Numbered from the stretch's first letter, positions 18,924-27,995 are shown. The stretch: DNA of 64,000 bases from Anaerolineales bacterium (GCA_020061105.1 JAGUYW010000027.1:32194-96193), one strand, 5' to 3'. A program made the numbers and translations. Notes: generated by a model not told the origin, from the letters alone.

Positions 18924-19688
18924 ATGTTTCGCCCAACCTGCGCGGTGATCAATCTTGGACAGGTCGACTATCAAGAGGCATGGCAGCTTCAAAATACGCT
19001 GGCGAGTGAAATCGGACGCGGCCAGCGCTTGCCGACTTTGCTGCTGCTTGAGCATCCACATACCTATACCTTTGGACGGCGCGCCCAGGCCGACCATTTG
19101 CTGTGGGACGAGTCCGAACTGGCGCGGCGCGGCCTGAGCATCCACTGGGTCGATCGCGGCGGGGATGTAACTTACCACGGGCCGGGGCAACTGGTAGGTT
19201 ATCCGTTATTGCCTTTGGCGCCAGGCGGCCTGCAAGCAAGCTCACCCCTGGCGGGTGCATCGGCGCGGATGCCGCAGGCAGATTATATCGGTTATCTGCG
19301 CAAATTGGAGGAAACCCTGATCCATTCCCTGGCGCGCCTGGGCGTGGTCAGTGGGCAGGTCGGTGGGCTGACGGGGGTGTGGGTACAGCCACACTTACTT
19401 TCACGTTGTTCGGCCTGCCGCCCGGAAATGCGCCAACATCCTGCCAAAATTGCTGCGATTGGGATCAAGGTGGATGTGAACGGCGTGTCACGACACGGAT
19501 TTGCGTTGAACGTTGACCCGGATATGAGCTATTGGGAAGGAATTGTGGCTTGCGGGCTGGCTGGCTACCCAGTTGCCAGCCTGGCAGATATCTTGCACCA
19601 GGTACCAGATATGGAACTAATCAGAAGGGTTGTGACGTCTATGTTTGGTGAGGTGTTTCGGTATGAAATGGTTGAACAAACTTTATAA
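18924..19688 (+). CDS. lipB: Octanoyl-[acyl-carrier-protein]:protein transferase
   Basis: Moves octanoyl from ACP to the lipoyl domains of 2-oxoacid dehydrogenases or GcvH. Core motifs are present: 'LLLEHPHTYTFGRRA', 'RGGDVTYHGPGQLVGYP', the catalytic Lys in 'AKIAAIGIKV' and the catalytic Cys in 'IVACGLAGYP'. The ORF track extends to 18873, but family similarity begins at 'FRPTCAVINLGQVDYQEAW', so I start at 18924 (254 aa). Odd: two insertions, one after 'YPLLPL' (about residues 94-120) and one with two Cys ('SRCSACRPEM') just before the catalytic Lys. No lipA in the window. Confidence 0.93.
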   Translation: MFRPTCAVINLGQVDYQEAWQLQNTLASEIGRGQRLPTLLLLEHPHTYTFGRRAQADHLLWDESELARRGLSIHWVDRGGDVTYHGPGQLVGYPLLPLAPGGLQASSPLAGASARMPQADYIGYLRKLEETLIHSLARLGVVSGQVGGLTGVWVQPHLLSRCSACRPEMRQHPAKIAAIGIKVDVNGVSRHGFALNVDPDMSYWEGIVACGLAGYPVASLADILHQVPDMELIRRVVTSMFGEVFRYEMVEQTL

Positions 19689-21645
19689 ATTTCTCCTGAT
19701 GCATTTCCGGAGATCATTCCAACCCACCGGGCAGGTTTTGCGCCTGCTGCTTGGGTTGGCTGTGTTGTTTTCTGCCGGCGGGGGGAGCGCAATTGCTCAA
19801 CCCGCTGGGACGGCCCTGGTAGGCCTCAGCATCGCTGGACCTGCGGATCTGAATGTACTGGCTGCGCAAGGTTTTCGTGGGTATGGCGAAATTGTGGCCT
19901 CATCTGGAGAAACCATCGTCTTGCTCTCGGCGGACGCCAGGCAGCAGGCCTGGTTGGCTGAGCAGGGTTATGAAACCATGCTGCTCGATGGGCAGGAGAG
20001 CCCCGGTGCGTATTTTCTGCTGCAGGGTGACGCCCAACAACTACGCCTGGCTGGCGACCAAGCGCGACTGCTTTGGACGGATGGACAGCAAGCCGTGGCG
20101 CTCGCCAACCCCGACCAGGGCGAGCGTTTTGCTGACCTGGGGCTGCTCTGGCGACCTTTACGCCAGGCGCCTTTGCTGCCGGTTTCGATCGCCAGCGCTC
20201 TCGCGGCTCCGCAGGCGGTAACGCCCAGCCCATTGGTGCAGCAGATGATCTCTCAAGTCAGTTCGACCGCTTTGTATAATTATGTCGGCGGACTGAGCGG
20301 TGAATGGGCGGTAACGATCGATGGCAGCCCTTATATCCTGGCAACTCGCTATTCGCGCACCGATCAGGCTATCAAAAAGGCCACTCGCTATGTCTATGAG
20401 TACTTCCAATCGCTCAGCCTGGCGACCATGTATGATTATTACTATCTCTCTGGGGTCGAAAAGCGCAATGTGATCGCCCAACAGGTTGGTGTGGGACAAC
20501 CAGGGCGAATTTTAATGCTGACTGCCCACCTCGATTCATACTCAACTGACAGCGATCCATACACCCTGGCACCTGGCGCCGATGATAACGCCAGCGGCTC
20601 TGCGGCGCTCATGCACATCGCTTCAATTTTACGGAATTACCAGTTCGATTGCACGATCCGCTATGCGCTATTTACTGGCGAGGAGCAAGGATTGATTGGA
20701 AGTTACGCCTATGCCCAGAAAATGTACAACGCGGGAACGAATATTGCCGGGGTGCTCAACCTGGATATGATCGGCTACAACACGCCAGGCAGTTATCGCT
20801 CGCTCGAACTTCATACCCGCTTGAGCAATGCAGCAGATTTACAAATCGCGAACCTGTTCGTAGATGTCGTTTCAGCTTACCAGCTTAACCTGTACCCGTA
20901 TGTTTTGCAGGATGGCGAATCATTCAGCGATCACTCGTCATTCTGGACGTTTGGCTATCCGGCGATTCTGGCCATCGAAGATTGGGATGACCATACGCCT
21001 TATTACCACAAGAAAGGCGACCGGCTCTCTACGCTCGATATGTCGTACTATGCCGAATTCACCCGCGCCGCCCTGGCGACCCTGGCTCACATGGGCTGCC
21101 TGAGGCAAGGCCAGGTCGCCGGGCAGGTGACCGACGCCAGCAATGGTTTGCCGATCGCTAATGCCACCGTGACCGCCAGCCTGGATGGTGGAGGCAGCTG
21201 GCAGACCAGCACTTCTGGCACAGGCGCGTATGAGTTGACCTTAACGCCTGGCGTCTACAGCTTAACTAGCGCAGCGCCGTATTACCAGACGCAGACGCAC
21301 ACTGGTGTGACGGTTAGCGCCTCGTCGTCAACAACTGAAAACTTTGCGCAGACCCCCTGTACTTACTTTTCACAAGTTGATTTTTCTTTTACGCCGGTTG
21401 AACCTGGCGTTGGGCAATCCGTTCAATTTGTTGGTTCGGCGGTGGGGGTTTCGCCCCAGTTCTTGTGGAACTTCGATGACGGCAGTTATGGCAGCGGGGC
21501 GACCATCACGCATGCCTTTGCTGCCAGCCGCGCCTACAATGTGGCTATGGCGATTGCCAATGCTTGCGACATGCTCCCGATTTATCGCTATATCCTGGTA
21601 GGAATGACTGAAAAGATTTACTTCCCCCTGGTTGGGAAACCGTAA
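19663..21645 (+). CDS. Secreted M28 peptidase with CarboxypepD_reg and PKD domains
   Basis: Extracellular zinc aminopeptidase-like protein, about 660 aa, overlapping the 3' end of lipB. A long n-region and hydrophobic core ('LLLGLAVLFSAGGGSAIA') form a signal peptide. The M28 core (about 265-485) has 'TAHLDSYS' , 'APGADDNASGSAALMHIAS', 'FTGEEQGLIGS', 'NLDMIGYN' and 'DHSSFWTFGYPAI'. A carboxypeptidase-regulatory-like domain follows (about 490-565), then a PKD domain (about 570-645) and a final 'KIYFPLVGKP'. This closing motif resembles the hydrophobic tail seen on many Chloroflexota exported proteins (from memory, not verified). Substrate unknown; likely a nutritional peptidase. Confidence 0.88.
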   Translation: MKWLNKLYKFLLMHFRRSFQPTGQVLRLLLGLAVLFSAGGGSAIAQPAGTALVGLSIAGPADLNVLAAQGFRGYGEIVASSGETIVLLSADARQQAWLAEQGYETMLLDGQESPGAYFLLQGDAQQLRLAGDQARLLWTDGQQAVALANPDQGERFADLGLLWRPLRQAPLLPVSIASALAAPQAVTPSPLVQQMISQVSSTALYNYVGGLSGEWAVTIDGSPYILATRYSRTDQAIKKATRYVYEYFQSLSLATMYDYYYLSGVEKRNVIAQQVGVGQPGRILMLTAHLDSYSTDSDPYTLAPGADDNASGSAALMHIASILRNYQFDCTIRYALFTGEEQGLIGSYAYAQKMYNAGTNIAGVLNLDMIGYNTPGSYRSLELHTRLSNAADLQIANLFVDVVSAYQLNLYPYVLQDGESFSDHSSFWTFGYPAILAIEDWDDHTPYYHKKGDRLSTLDMSYYAEFTRAALATLAHMGCLRQGQVAGQVTDASNGLPIANATVTASLDGGGSWQTSTSGTGAYELTLTPGVYSLTSAAPYYQTQTHTGVTVSASSSTTENFAQTPCTYFSQVDFSFTPVEPGVGQSVQFVGSAVGVSPQFLWNFDDGSYGSGATITHAFAASRAYNVAMAIANACDMLPIYRYILVGMTEKIYFPLVGKP

Positions 21646-21652
21646 AAAGGGT

Positions 21653-21681
21653 TTGACAGTCCGATTAAAAAGAATTACACT
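21653..21681 (+). promoter_or_regulatory. Sigma70-type promoter of the FHA gene
   Basis: TTGACA (21653-21658), a 17-bp spacer and TACACT (21676-21681) make a near-consensus promoter. It starts just past the stop of the M28-PKD gene and lies 31 bases before the FHA ATG, so that gene is transcribed on its own. Confidence 0.85.
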
Positions 21682-21712
21682 ATGCCAAGCAAATGCGCGA
21701 GAGGAGGAAGAA

Positions 21713-22408
21713 ATGGCTTCACAATTCCAACTGGTAATGCGTTCTGGTCCCACGCCAGGCAAAGCCTATGATTTGTTGCAAGATGAGTTAACGATTGGGC
21801 GTGATATCAATAATGGCGTTGTCATCAACGACCCCGAGATTTCGCGGCGCCATTCCCGCTTGCGGGCGCAAGCCGGCAGCTACACAATCGAAGACCTGGG
21901 CTCTACCAACGGCACCTTTGTGAATGGGCAACGGCTGATGGGGCCGCACATGTTACGCCCTGGCGAAGTTGTCATGTTGGGAGAACATATCGGCCTGGTT
22001 TTCGAAGCGGTTTACGACCCGAGCGCCACCGTTGTCAGCAGCAGCGCCCAGGAAACCTTCCGTATACCGCAGCAAACTCCCCAAACCATGCCGGCGCCTG
22101 AACCGTATGAGACACCTTATCAAGAGCCCGCATACCAACAACCTTCTTACCAACAACCGCCCTCATATAGTGGGCAAATCCCTCAAGGGCCGCCTGACCC
22201 ATACCTGGAACAACCGGCGGTTCCTTACGCCCAGGTGGAAGAAGCTCCAGCGCCGAAGCGCAATATTCTTTTGATCGGGTGTATCTCGCTGTTGGTCTTG
22301 GGTTGTGTTTGCCTGGGCGCGTTTGCGGTTTTTGATGCTTTAGATCTATACTGCAGCGGGCCGTTTGCTGGCGTTACCGAGATGATCTTCGGCAGCGTTT
22401 GCCCTTAA
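21713..22408 (+). CDS. Tail-anchored FHA domain protein
   Basis: Phosphothreonine-binding adaptor, 231 aa. The FHA domain spans about 5-100, with 'LTIGRDINNGVVI', 'DPEISRRHSRL' and 'DLGSTNGTFVNGQRL', all core binding residues present. A Gln/Pro/Tyr-rich linker (about 120-175) contains repeated 'YQ(Q/E)P' units. One hydrophobic helix ('LIGCISLLVLGCVCLGAFAV') near residue 190-210 anchors the protein at its C-terminal end, so FHA should face the cytoplasm. The ORF track extends upstream, but GAGGAGG precedes the ATG at 21713. A plausible reader of the Hanks-type kinases encoded at 29-33 kb, by inference. Confidence 0.92.
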   Translation: MASQFQLVMRSGPTPGKAYDLLQDELTIGRDINNGVVINDPEISRRHSRLRAQAGSYTIEDLGSTNGTFVNGQRLMGPHMLRPGEVVMLGEHIGLVFEAVYDPSATVVSSSAQETFRIPQQTPQTMPAPEPYETPYQEPAYQQPSYQQPPSYSGQIPQGPPDPYLEQPAVPYAQVEEAPAPKRNILLIGCISLLVLGCVCLGAFAVFDALDLYCSGPFAGVTEMIFGSVCP

Positions 22409-22430
22409 TTGGTTGGATAACATCTCAGAG

Positions 22431-22458
22431 GGTCGCCTGAACTTGGGCGACCTTTTTT
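22431..22458 (+). terminator. Terminator of the FHA gene
   Basis: Stem GGTCGCC / GGCGACC with an eight-base loop, followed by TTTTTTG. It ends four bases before the 3' end of the convergent peptidase gene. Confidence 0.88.
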
Positions 22459-22461
22459 GTT

Positions 22462-24102
22462 TTATTTCAACGCTTCCAGGCTGTCCAGGCTGTCCAGAAT
22501 GGCATTGACCAGACTCAGCCGTTCTTGGGCGGCGGCGTAATCCCCGTTTTTAAGCGCTTGAAATGCCTCTACCAACCATGTCTCCAGGCGGATATTTTCA
22601 GGGTGCATTGGACGGCGCAGAAAGTCAGCCACAATCCCGCGCTCGCGCATCTGGATTGTATCGGGCAGCCAGGCAGTCAGAAAATAGGCCGATGGATCAA
22701 GCAGGCGCTGGTAACGTCGCAGGGTATCGAAATAGCGCACTGTTAGTAGAACATCGGCAGACTGTTCGGCGCTGACAAACTCAGCCTGTAAGGATTCGAC
22801 AAAGCGCGCCTCAAGCTGCACCAGGCTCAAGCCAAAGTGATCTTGCAAGGCGCGCTCCAGGGCGCGTTGCTGGTAGCCGGCGGCAGTCTGCTCTTCAGGG
22901 TTGTCGGGTTGGGGTCGGATATCTCGATAAAACTCAAAGTATGCCTGCCAGCCCCAGGTGTCCAGCATGTATTCGATTAATGCGGCAGCCTGTAAATAGC
23001 CGATCTCATGTTGGACAAAATAGAAATTATCGATCATCGAAGAGAGCGGGATATACCATCCCAGCCCGCAGGTTGGCTGGTCGTCTGGCAAATGCACCAG
23101 CGTCTCATCTAGCGGGATGCAGCCTTCTTGGGGAGGCAGCAACGCTGCGGCGCGCTGTGTGAGTGCTTCGGGTTTGAAATGCCCACCGCTCAGGTAGACT
23201 GCCAGGCCTTCCACCAGAATCGAAGGGCGCAGTTCGCCCCCTAAACGGGCATCCAGGATGTGAACAATCTCATGATGGGCGACCATGTCAATGGTGTCGC
23301 CGGCGTAATTGCGGTCCAGGTACGATAGGGCGATCTCCTTGCCAGCAAATCCGCCGTGTCCCAAGACCCGCGGCATGAGAACAACGGAAACCGGCTCTTG
23401 CAACTGGATTCCCATACGTTGGATAGCCAAATCAGTCTGCTCATCCAGTATCGCCAGCAGTGTCGCCAAATCGCGCTCGGCTTCTGTGCCTGTGATGTAA
23501 TAAACCAGGCAGCATTCGCTCTCCGCCGCTGCCCAGGTCGCTTGCGGCTCAGGGGGCGGAACCGCCTCGGATGGATAGAGCGTAACGGTCTGCGTCCAGG
23601 TAAGTTCATCTGGGTAGACGGAGAAAACAACCGTGTGTTCTCCATGAACCAGGCCAGTGGTGTTCCAACCCCACATCAAAGTGGCCTGAGGGCGCCCGCC
23701 AATTCCAAATGGACCGAAATCGATTTGATATTTTTTCTCAGACGCTTCAACCGATTGAAAAGCGATTTCCACGCTTTGACCAGGGCGGAAATTATCTGCT
23801 GCGATCAATACTTCAAAACTGATCCGGTCGCCAACATACAACGGCCCATCGGGGTGCAAGCGCACTTCGAAGGCGCCGCTTGAGAGGGGAGACAGGCTGG
23901 GCGCCGTGGGGCGAAGTCCGGCAGCGGCAGTTGGCGGGGTGGTGCGAGTAGGAGGAATGCCGACCGTCCAGGTAGGAACGACTGCGCTCATATCTGTGGG
24001 CAGCGCTTGCGAGGCAGGGGGTTGGGTAAAATTTTCCAGCGCCAGGGCGCGGCAGGCCAATCCCAGTAAAACGAAGGGAATCAGGTAACGCCAAATTCGC
24101 AT
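22462..24102 (-). CDS. Exported gluzincin-like metallopeptidase (peptidase MA-like)
   Basis: A 546-aa exported protein: the N-terminus 'LIPFVLLGLACRALALENF' is a signal peptide, possibly lipidated at Cys17. A Pro/Thr linker and a beta-sandwich region (about 75-175) come first. The catalytic part has 'DMVAHHEIVHILDARLGG' (HExxH) and, 24 residues on, 'LVEGLAVYLSGG', matching the HExxH...E pattern of peptidase MA-type gluzincins. Helical repeats follow to 'LDSLDSLEALK'. Function as a protease is inferred; no substrate is suggested by context. Convergent with the FHA gene. Confidence 0.78.
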   Translation of the reverse strand: MRIWRYLIPFVLLGLACRALALENFTQPPASQALPTDMSAVVPTWTVGIPPTRTTPPTAAAGLRPTAPSLSPLSSGAFEVRLHPDGPLYVGDRISFEVLIAADNFRPGQSVEIAFQSVEASEKKYQIDFGPFGIGGRPQATLMWGWNTTGLVHGEHTVVFSVYPDELTWTQTVTLYPSEAVPPPEPQATWAAAESECCLVYYITGTEAERDLATLLAILDEQTDLAIQRMGIQLQEPVSVVLMPRVLGHGGFAGKEIALSYLDRNYAGDTIDMVAHHEIVHILDARLGGELRPSILVEGLAVYLSGGHFKPEALTQRAAALLPPQEGCIPLDETLVHLPDDQPTCGLGWYIPLSSMIDNFYFVQHEIGYLQAAALIEYMLDTWGWQAYFEFYRDIRPQPDNPEEQTAAGYQQRALERALQDHFGLSLVQLEARFVESLQAEFVSAEQSADVLLTVRYFDTLRRYQRLLDPSAYFLTAWLPDTIQMRERGIVADFLRRPMHPENIRLETWLVEAFQALKNGDYAAAQERLSLVNAILDSLDSLEALK

Positions 24103-24235
24103 GGCGCTGATTATAGCATGGCGGCCCTGCTCAACGTATGTAACCTGGCATTTGATCGCCTGGAATTCCGGAGTGGTAAAATTGAAGCGTTGGCGAAAAT
24201 CTGTTGTTTATTTATTTCTGTTTCTTGGAGGTTGT

Positions 24236-25318
24236 ATGTCTGTTCCTTCGCGAATGTTTGTCCCCGGTCCGGTTGATGTCGATCCACAAGTTCTGCAAGC
24301 TCAGACGCAGGCGATGCTGCCGCATCGCAGTAAAGAGTTCGAGGCGATTTTCCAAAGCGCTTCAGAAAAAGCACGCCAGCTTTTCTATACAGAAAGCCGG
24401 GTTTTTCTTTTCACGGCTTCGGGCACTGGCTTGCACGAAGCCGCAGTGCGCAACCTGGCGAAAGAAAGCGTGCTATCGTGCGTCAACGGCGCTTTTGCTC
24501 AACGCTGGTATGACGTGGCGCTTGCCAATGGCAAACGGGTGGATATGCTGGAAACTGCCTGGGACCAGCCGATAACGCCACAAGCGGTCAGCGAGGCATT
24601 ACAGCGCAAGCCATACGAAATCATTACCGTGGTTCACAACGAGACCTCGACAGGCTTGCAAAACCCGGTGCAAGAAATCGCTGCGGCTGTACGGGCGACC
24701 AGCCCTAACACCCTGATCTGCGTTGACGCAGTTTCTTCCTTAGGCGGGGCAAAAATCGAGATGGATGCCTGGGGGATCGATTTTTTGTTGACCTCTTCCC
24801 AGAAATGCCTGGCGCTCCCACCGGGGCTGGCGCTGTGCGGCGTATCGGACCGGGCGATGGCTAATGCAGAGAGCGTGCCGGGGCGCGGTTGGTACTTTGA
24901 CCTGCTGCGGATGGAAAAACACCGTCTGAAAGATTCGACTCCGGCGACCCCGGCTCTATCGCTGATTTATGCCCTGGATGTACAGCTTGACCGCATCCTG
25001 GCGGAAGGGTTAGAGGCGCGCTTTGCGCGTTACAGCGCCATGGCGGAAAGGGTGCATGCATGGGCTGCCGGGCGCGGCCTGGGCTTATTCGCTCCTGAGG
25101 GCTACCGGTCGCAGACGGTCACGACGTTGCTTTCCACCCCGCAGCTGAACGCCCCGGCGGCAAATAAATTCTTGCTGCCGCGCGGGATGCGGATTGCCGG
25201 GGGATATGGCGCGATCAAGGAAAAAACTTTTCGCATTGCCCACATGGGCGAGATTGCCATGCCAGATATCGAGCGCTTGTTGAGCGCCCTGGACGAATAT
25301 CTGGAGGCGCAGGCTTAA
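24236..25318 (+). CDS. Class V aminotransferase (serine/alanine-glyoxylate type)
   Basis: PLP enzyme of the alanine-glyoxylate/serine-pyruvate/ureidoglycine aminotransferase group, 360 aa. Begins 'MFVPGPVDVDPQVL' (cf. 'LMIPGPVEV' in the family), with 'FTASGTGLHEAAVRNL' for phosphate binding, 'VDAVSSLGGAKIEMDAWG' for the pyridine, and the Schiff-base Lys in 'LTSSQKCLALPPGL'. The ORF track begins at 24101; GGAGG four bases before the ATG at 24236 marks the start, although the spacing is short. Photorespiration-like glyoxylate or C1 metabolism would be typical roles. Divergent from the gluzincin gene; the methyltransferase follows after 15 bp. Confidence 0.88.
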   Translation: MSVPSRMFVPGPVDVDPQVLQAQTQAMLPHRSKEFEAIFQSASEKARQLFYTESRVFLFTASGTGLHEAAVRNLAKESVLSCVNGAFAQRWYDVALANGKRVDMLETAWDQPITPQAVSEALQRKPYEIITVVHNETSTGLQNPVQEIAAAVRATSPNTLICVDAVSSLGGAKIEMDAWGIDFLLTSSQKCLALPPGLALCGVSDRAMANAESVPGRGWYFDLLRMEKHRLKDSTPATPALSLIYALDVQLDRILAEGLEARFARYSAMAERVHAWAAGRGLGLFAPEGYRSQTVTTLLSTPQLNAPAANKFLLPRGMRIAGGYGAIKEKTFRIAHMGEIAMPDIERLLSALDEYLEAQA

Positions 25319-25333
25319 CGAGAGGTCCGGTAC

Positions 25334-26584
25334 GTGGCATTTGCTTCGCAAGCTCTGATTTTACGCACCCAGGCGCTGGCCTATGGCGGCGCCGCGATTG
25401 GCCGCTTGCCGGATGGCCGAGCGGTATTTACGCCTTTCTGCCTGGCAGGTGAAACCGTGCGCGTGCAGGTGGTGGAGGAGAAACGCGGCTACGCTCGGGC
25501 CGAGTTGTTGGAAGTGCTCGAGTCTTCGCCGCAACGGGTGGCGCCGCGCTGCGGGCACTTTATGGAATGCGGCGGCTGTCATTACCAGCAGATCGCATAT
25601 TCCGAGCAGTTGGCAGCCAAAGCCGCTATTCTTGCTGACCAACTGGAACGTATTGGTGGAATCACCAGCCCTTTGCCTGAGCCAACACTGCCATCGATGG
25701 CGCCATACAATTACCGCAATCACGTCCAGTTTCACCTTGACCCGCACGGCAAACTCGGCTACCGGCGCTCCAATTCTGATCAAACGCTGGCAATCCGTGA
25801 ATGCCATTTGCCTGAAGAAGGACTCAACACGCTCTGGCCTCAACTAGACTTCGAAGCTATGCCGGAAATCGAACGGGTGGGCTTGCGCAGCGGCGCTGGC
25901 GATGATTGGCAGATCATCCTGGAAAGTGCGGCCTCGCAGCCGCCCGAGTTTACCGTCGAGGGGCTGCCGCTTTCTGCCGTGCACCTCAGCCCGGGGGGAA
26001 CGGTGGTGCTGGCTGGCAGCGAAGCCGTCACCATGCAAATCAAAGGGCGTTTCTTTCAGGTCTCGGCAGCCTCCTTCTTCCAGACGAATACTGCTATGGC
26101 AGAGAGCATGGTGCAGCACATCCTGGATACGCTTCCAAAGTATGCTGCGTTCACTCCGCATACCACACTGCTCGATTGTTATTGCGGCGTTGGCCTCTTC
26201 AGCGCTTTCCTGGCGCCGCATGTCGGGCGTTTAATTGGCATCGAGAGCGCTCCCAGCGCATGCGAAGATTTTTCCGCCAACCTGGACGAGTTCGATCATG
26301 TTGAGTTGTACCAATCCAGCGCAGATATTGCCTTGCCGAATTTGCCCGTCCGTCCGGAGATTGTATTGGTCGACCCGCCGCGGGCTGGCCTGGAACGGCA
26401 GGCGTTGGATGGTTTGCTGGCTTTAGCCCCGCAAGTTTTGGTTTATATCTCGTGCGATCCGGCAACCCTGGGTCGTGATGCTCGCCGCCTGGTTGCTGGC
26501 GGGTATCGCTTGCGACAGATTACGCCGGTCGATTTATTTCCGCAAACCTACCATATAGAAAGTATCAGTTTTTGGAGCAAATAG
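25334..26584 (+). CDS. 23S rRNA/tRNA (uracil-5-)-methyltransferase, RlmD/TrmA type
   Basis: SAM-dependent m5U methyltransferase, 416 aa. N-terminal TRAM-like barrel (about 1-60), then Cys cluster 'CGHFMECGGCHYQ' plus 'IRECHLP' that could hold a 4Fe-4S cluster as in RlmD. The methyltransferase part has 'LLDCYCGVGLFSAFLA', 'LVDPPRAGLE' and 'VYISCDPATLGRDARRL' with the nucleophilic Cys. Whether it acts on 23S rRNA or tRNA cannot be read from sequence. Starts at GTG 25334 with GAGAGG eight bases ahead. Follows the class V aminotransferase closely, likely in one transcript. Confidence 0.9.
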   Translation: MAFASQALILRTQALAYGGAAIGRLPDGRAVFTPFCLAGETVRVQVVEEKRGYARAELLEVLESSPQRVAPRCGHFMECGGCHYQQIAYSEQLAAKAAILADQLERIGGITSPLPEPTLPSMAPYNYRNHVQFHLDPHGKLGYRRSNSDQTLAIRECHLPEEGLNTLWPQLDFEAMPEIERVGLRSGAGDDWQIILESAASQPPEFTVEGLPLSAVHLSPGGTVVLAGSEAVTMQIKGRFFQVSAASFFQTNTAMAESMVQHILDTLPKYAAFTPHTTLLDCYCGVGLFSAFLAPHVGRLIGIESAPSACEDFSANLDEFDHVELYQSSADIALPNLPVRPEIVLVDPPRAGLERQALDGLLALAPQVLVYISCDPATLGRDARRLVAGGYRLRQITPVDLFPQTYHIESISFWSK

Positions 26585-26629
26585 ATCAAACAGCCGGCGT
26601 AGCTTTGCGCTGGCCAAGATGGTTGGCTT

Positions 26630-27010
26630 ATGGATGAAAGATACCTGGCTACGTTCAAGCACATTTCCCGGCGCATTCTTGGGGTTAGCGCGGTTCTATT
26701 GGTTGCGGCGATTGCCTTTTGGTTGATCAGGCGTCCCTGGACAGGCCAGGCGTTTGGCAACGCCCTTTCGATCGCCGGTTTTCTCAGCATTGCTCTGGGT
26801 TGCCTCAGCCTGGCTGGAAAATGGGAATTTTCACGCCCCAAGCGCCTGACAAAAAATGATCCGCTTCACCAGGCCAGCCCGCTGGCGCGCTTTTTTTACC
26901 GTTGCCTGGATTTTATTGAGGCGAACCTGGTGATGACCACCTTGACGCTTGCAGGTATATTTACCCTGGCAATTGGAGAAATCCTGGCCAGGCTTTTGGC
27001 GGTAGAATAA
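26630..27010 (+). CDS. Small membrane protein, unknown family
   Basis: A 126-aa protein with about three hydrophobic helices: 'RRILGVSAVLLVAAIAFWLI', 'ALSIAGFLSIALGCLSLAG', and 'TTLTLAGIFTLAIGEIL'. A polar loop between the second and third carries 'RPKRLTKNDPLHQASPLARF'. No catalytic or binding motif stands out. I do not recognise it. It follows the methyltransferase by 45 bp and ends before a terminator. Confidence 0.7.
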   Translation: MDERYLATFKHISRRILGVSAVLLVAAIAFWLIRRPWTGQAFGNALSIAGFLSIALGCLSLAGKWEFSRPKRLTKNDPLHQASPLARFFYRCLDFIEANLVMTTLTLAGIFTLAIGEILARLLAVE

Positions 27011-27016
27011 ACTCCA

Positions 27017-27946
27017 TTATTCCGCCGAGCCGGCGGCTTGCTTTTTTGCGACAGGCCGCCGCCTTTGGATCTGGATCGCCAGCACGCCCAGCCCGGCAAT
27101 CAGAATGCCAAGCCATTGCTGCATGGTTAACGCTTCTCCTAAAAAGATCCATGCCAATAAAGGAATTTGTATCAGCATGGTGTTGTTGATAATGCTTGAT
27201 TCAGTCGCCGATAGTGTGCGCAGGGTATGATTCCATAACGAGAACGCAAAAGCGGTGTTTACCAGCGCCAACCAACCGATAATCAGCCAATGTTTCCAAC
27301 TCAGAGGGGGTAACCCTTGCGCCAAAATCCCTACCAACAAGAGAAGGGCAGCCCCGACGCCCATGCTAACCGTAGTCACGAGTACTACTGGAATGCCAGT
27401 ACGGGAATTGGTGTAGCGCCCTAAGACTGCAGAACCGGCATTAGCGATCACTCCAAGCGCCACAATGCTTAACCCGATCATTTGACCAGCCGGTATTAGT
27501 ACTGGGAAAAAATACAATATCGAGCCCGTGATCGACAGGATTACTCCAAGCCAATCCTGCAGACGCGGCGCTTCTTTGAGCCATGCCAGACTCATTCCTG
27601 CGACAAAAATTGAGGTGAAATTGAGCAGTAAACTTACCGTGGCAGAAGGTAAATATGACAGGCCGATGTAGATGGCGCCTTGTACGATGGCGTAATATAC
27701 CAGCCCAAGCACAATCAGCAGGCCCCATTGTGGACGCTTTAGAGAGCCCAGCGCGGCGCGCTGCCTGGGCTGCAGGGCAAAGGGTAGTAAACAAATAAAT
27801 GCCAGGCCGTAGCGCAGTCCAGAAAACGTCAGGGCGGGGATGTCGACCAACCCGATTTTGATGAGCACCCAGGAAGTAGACCAAAGGAATGTAACGAACA
27901 ACGCCTGGAGCATCGCGCCGGCGCGTTGAGAAAGGCGGTTGGGCAT
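27017..27946 (-). CDS. EamA-family (DMT) transporter
   Basis: Drug/metabolite-type permease in the inner membrane, 309 aa and about ten helices in two EamA repeats (about 12-145 and 160-295). Repeat signatures include 'FLWSTSWVLIKIGLVDIPAL' and, in the second, 'NTAFAFSLWNHTLRTLSATE' followed by 'LGEALTMQQWLGILIAGLGV', typical of the superfamily. The substrate is unknown. A start at Met12 ('MLQALFVTFLWST') is possible instead of the first Met. Tail 'QRRRPVAKKQAAG' is basic, so the C-terminus is likely cytoplasmic. Confidence 0.9.
   Translation of the reverse strand: MPNRLSQRAGAMLQALFVTFLWSTSWVLIKIGLVDIPALTFSGLRYGLAFICLLPFALQPRQRAALGSLKRPQWGLLIVLGLVYYAIVQGAIYIGLSYLPSATVSLLLNFTSIFVAGMSLAWLKEAPRLQDWLGVILSITGSILYFFPVLIPAGQMIGLSIVALGVIANAGSAVLGRYTNSRTGIPVVLVTTVSMGVGAALLLLVGILAQGLPPLSWKHWLIIGWLALVNTAFAFSLWNHTLRTLSATESSIINNTMLIQIPLLAWIFLGEALTMQQWLGILIAGLGVLAIQIQRRRPVAKKQAAGSAE
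27022..27047 (+). terminator. Terminator after the small membrane protein gene
   Basis: Stem CCGCCG / CGGCGG with a three-base loop and a downstream TTTTTT (27042-27047). It overlaps the 3' end of the convergent EamA gene, so it is partly coding on the other strand. Confidence 0.6.
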
Positions 27947-27995
27947 GCTGGTATTTTACCTGGGAAATGTTTTACCAGCAGACGAGTATCTGTCT

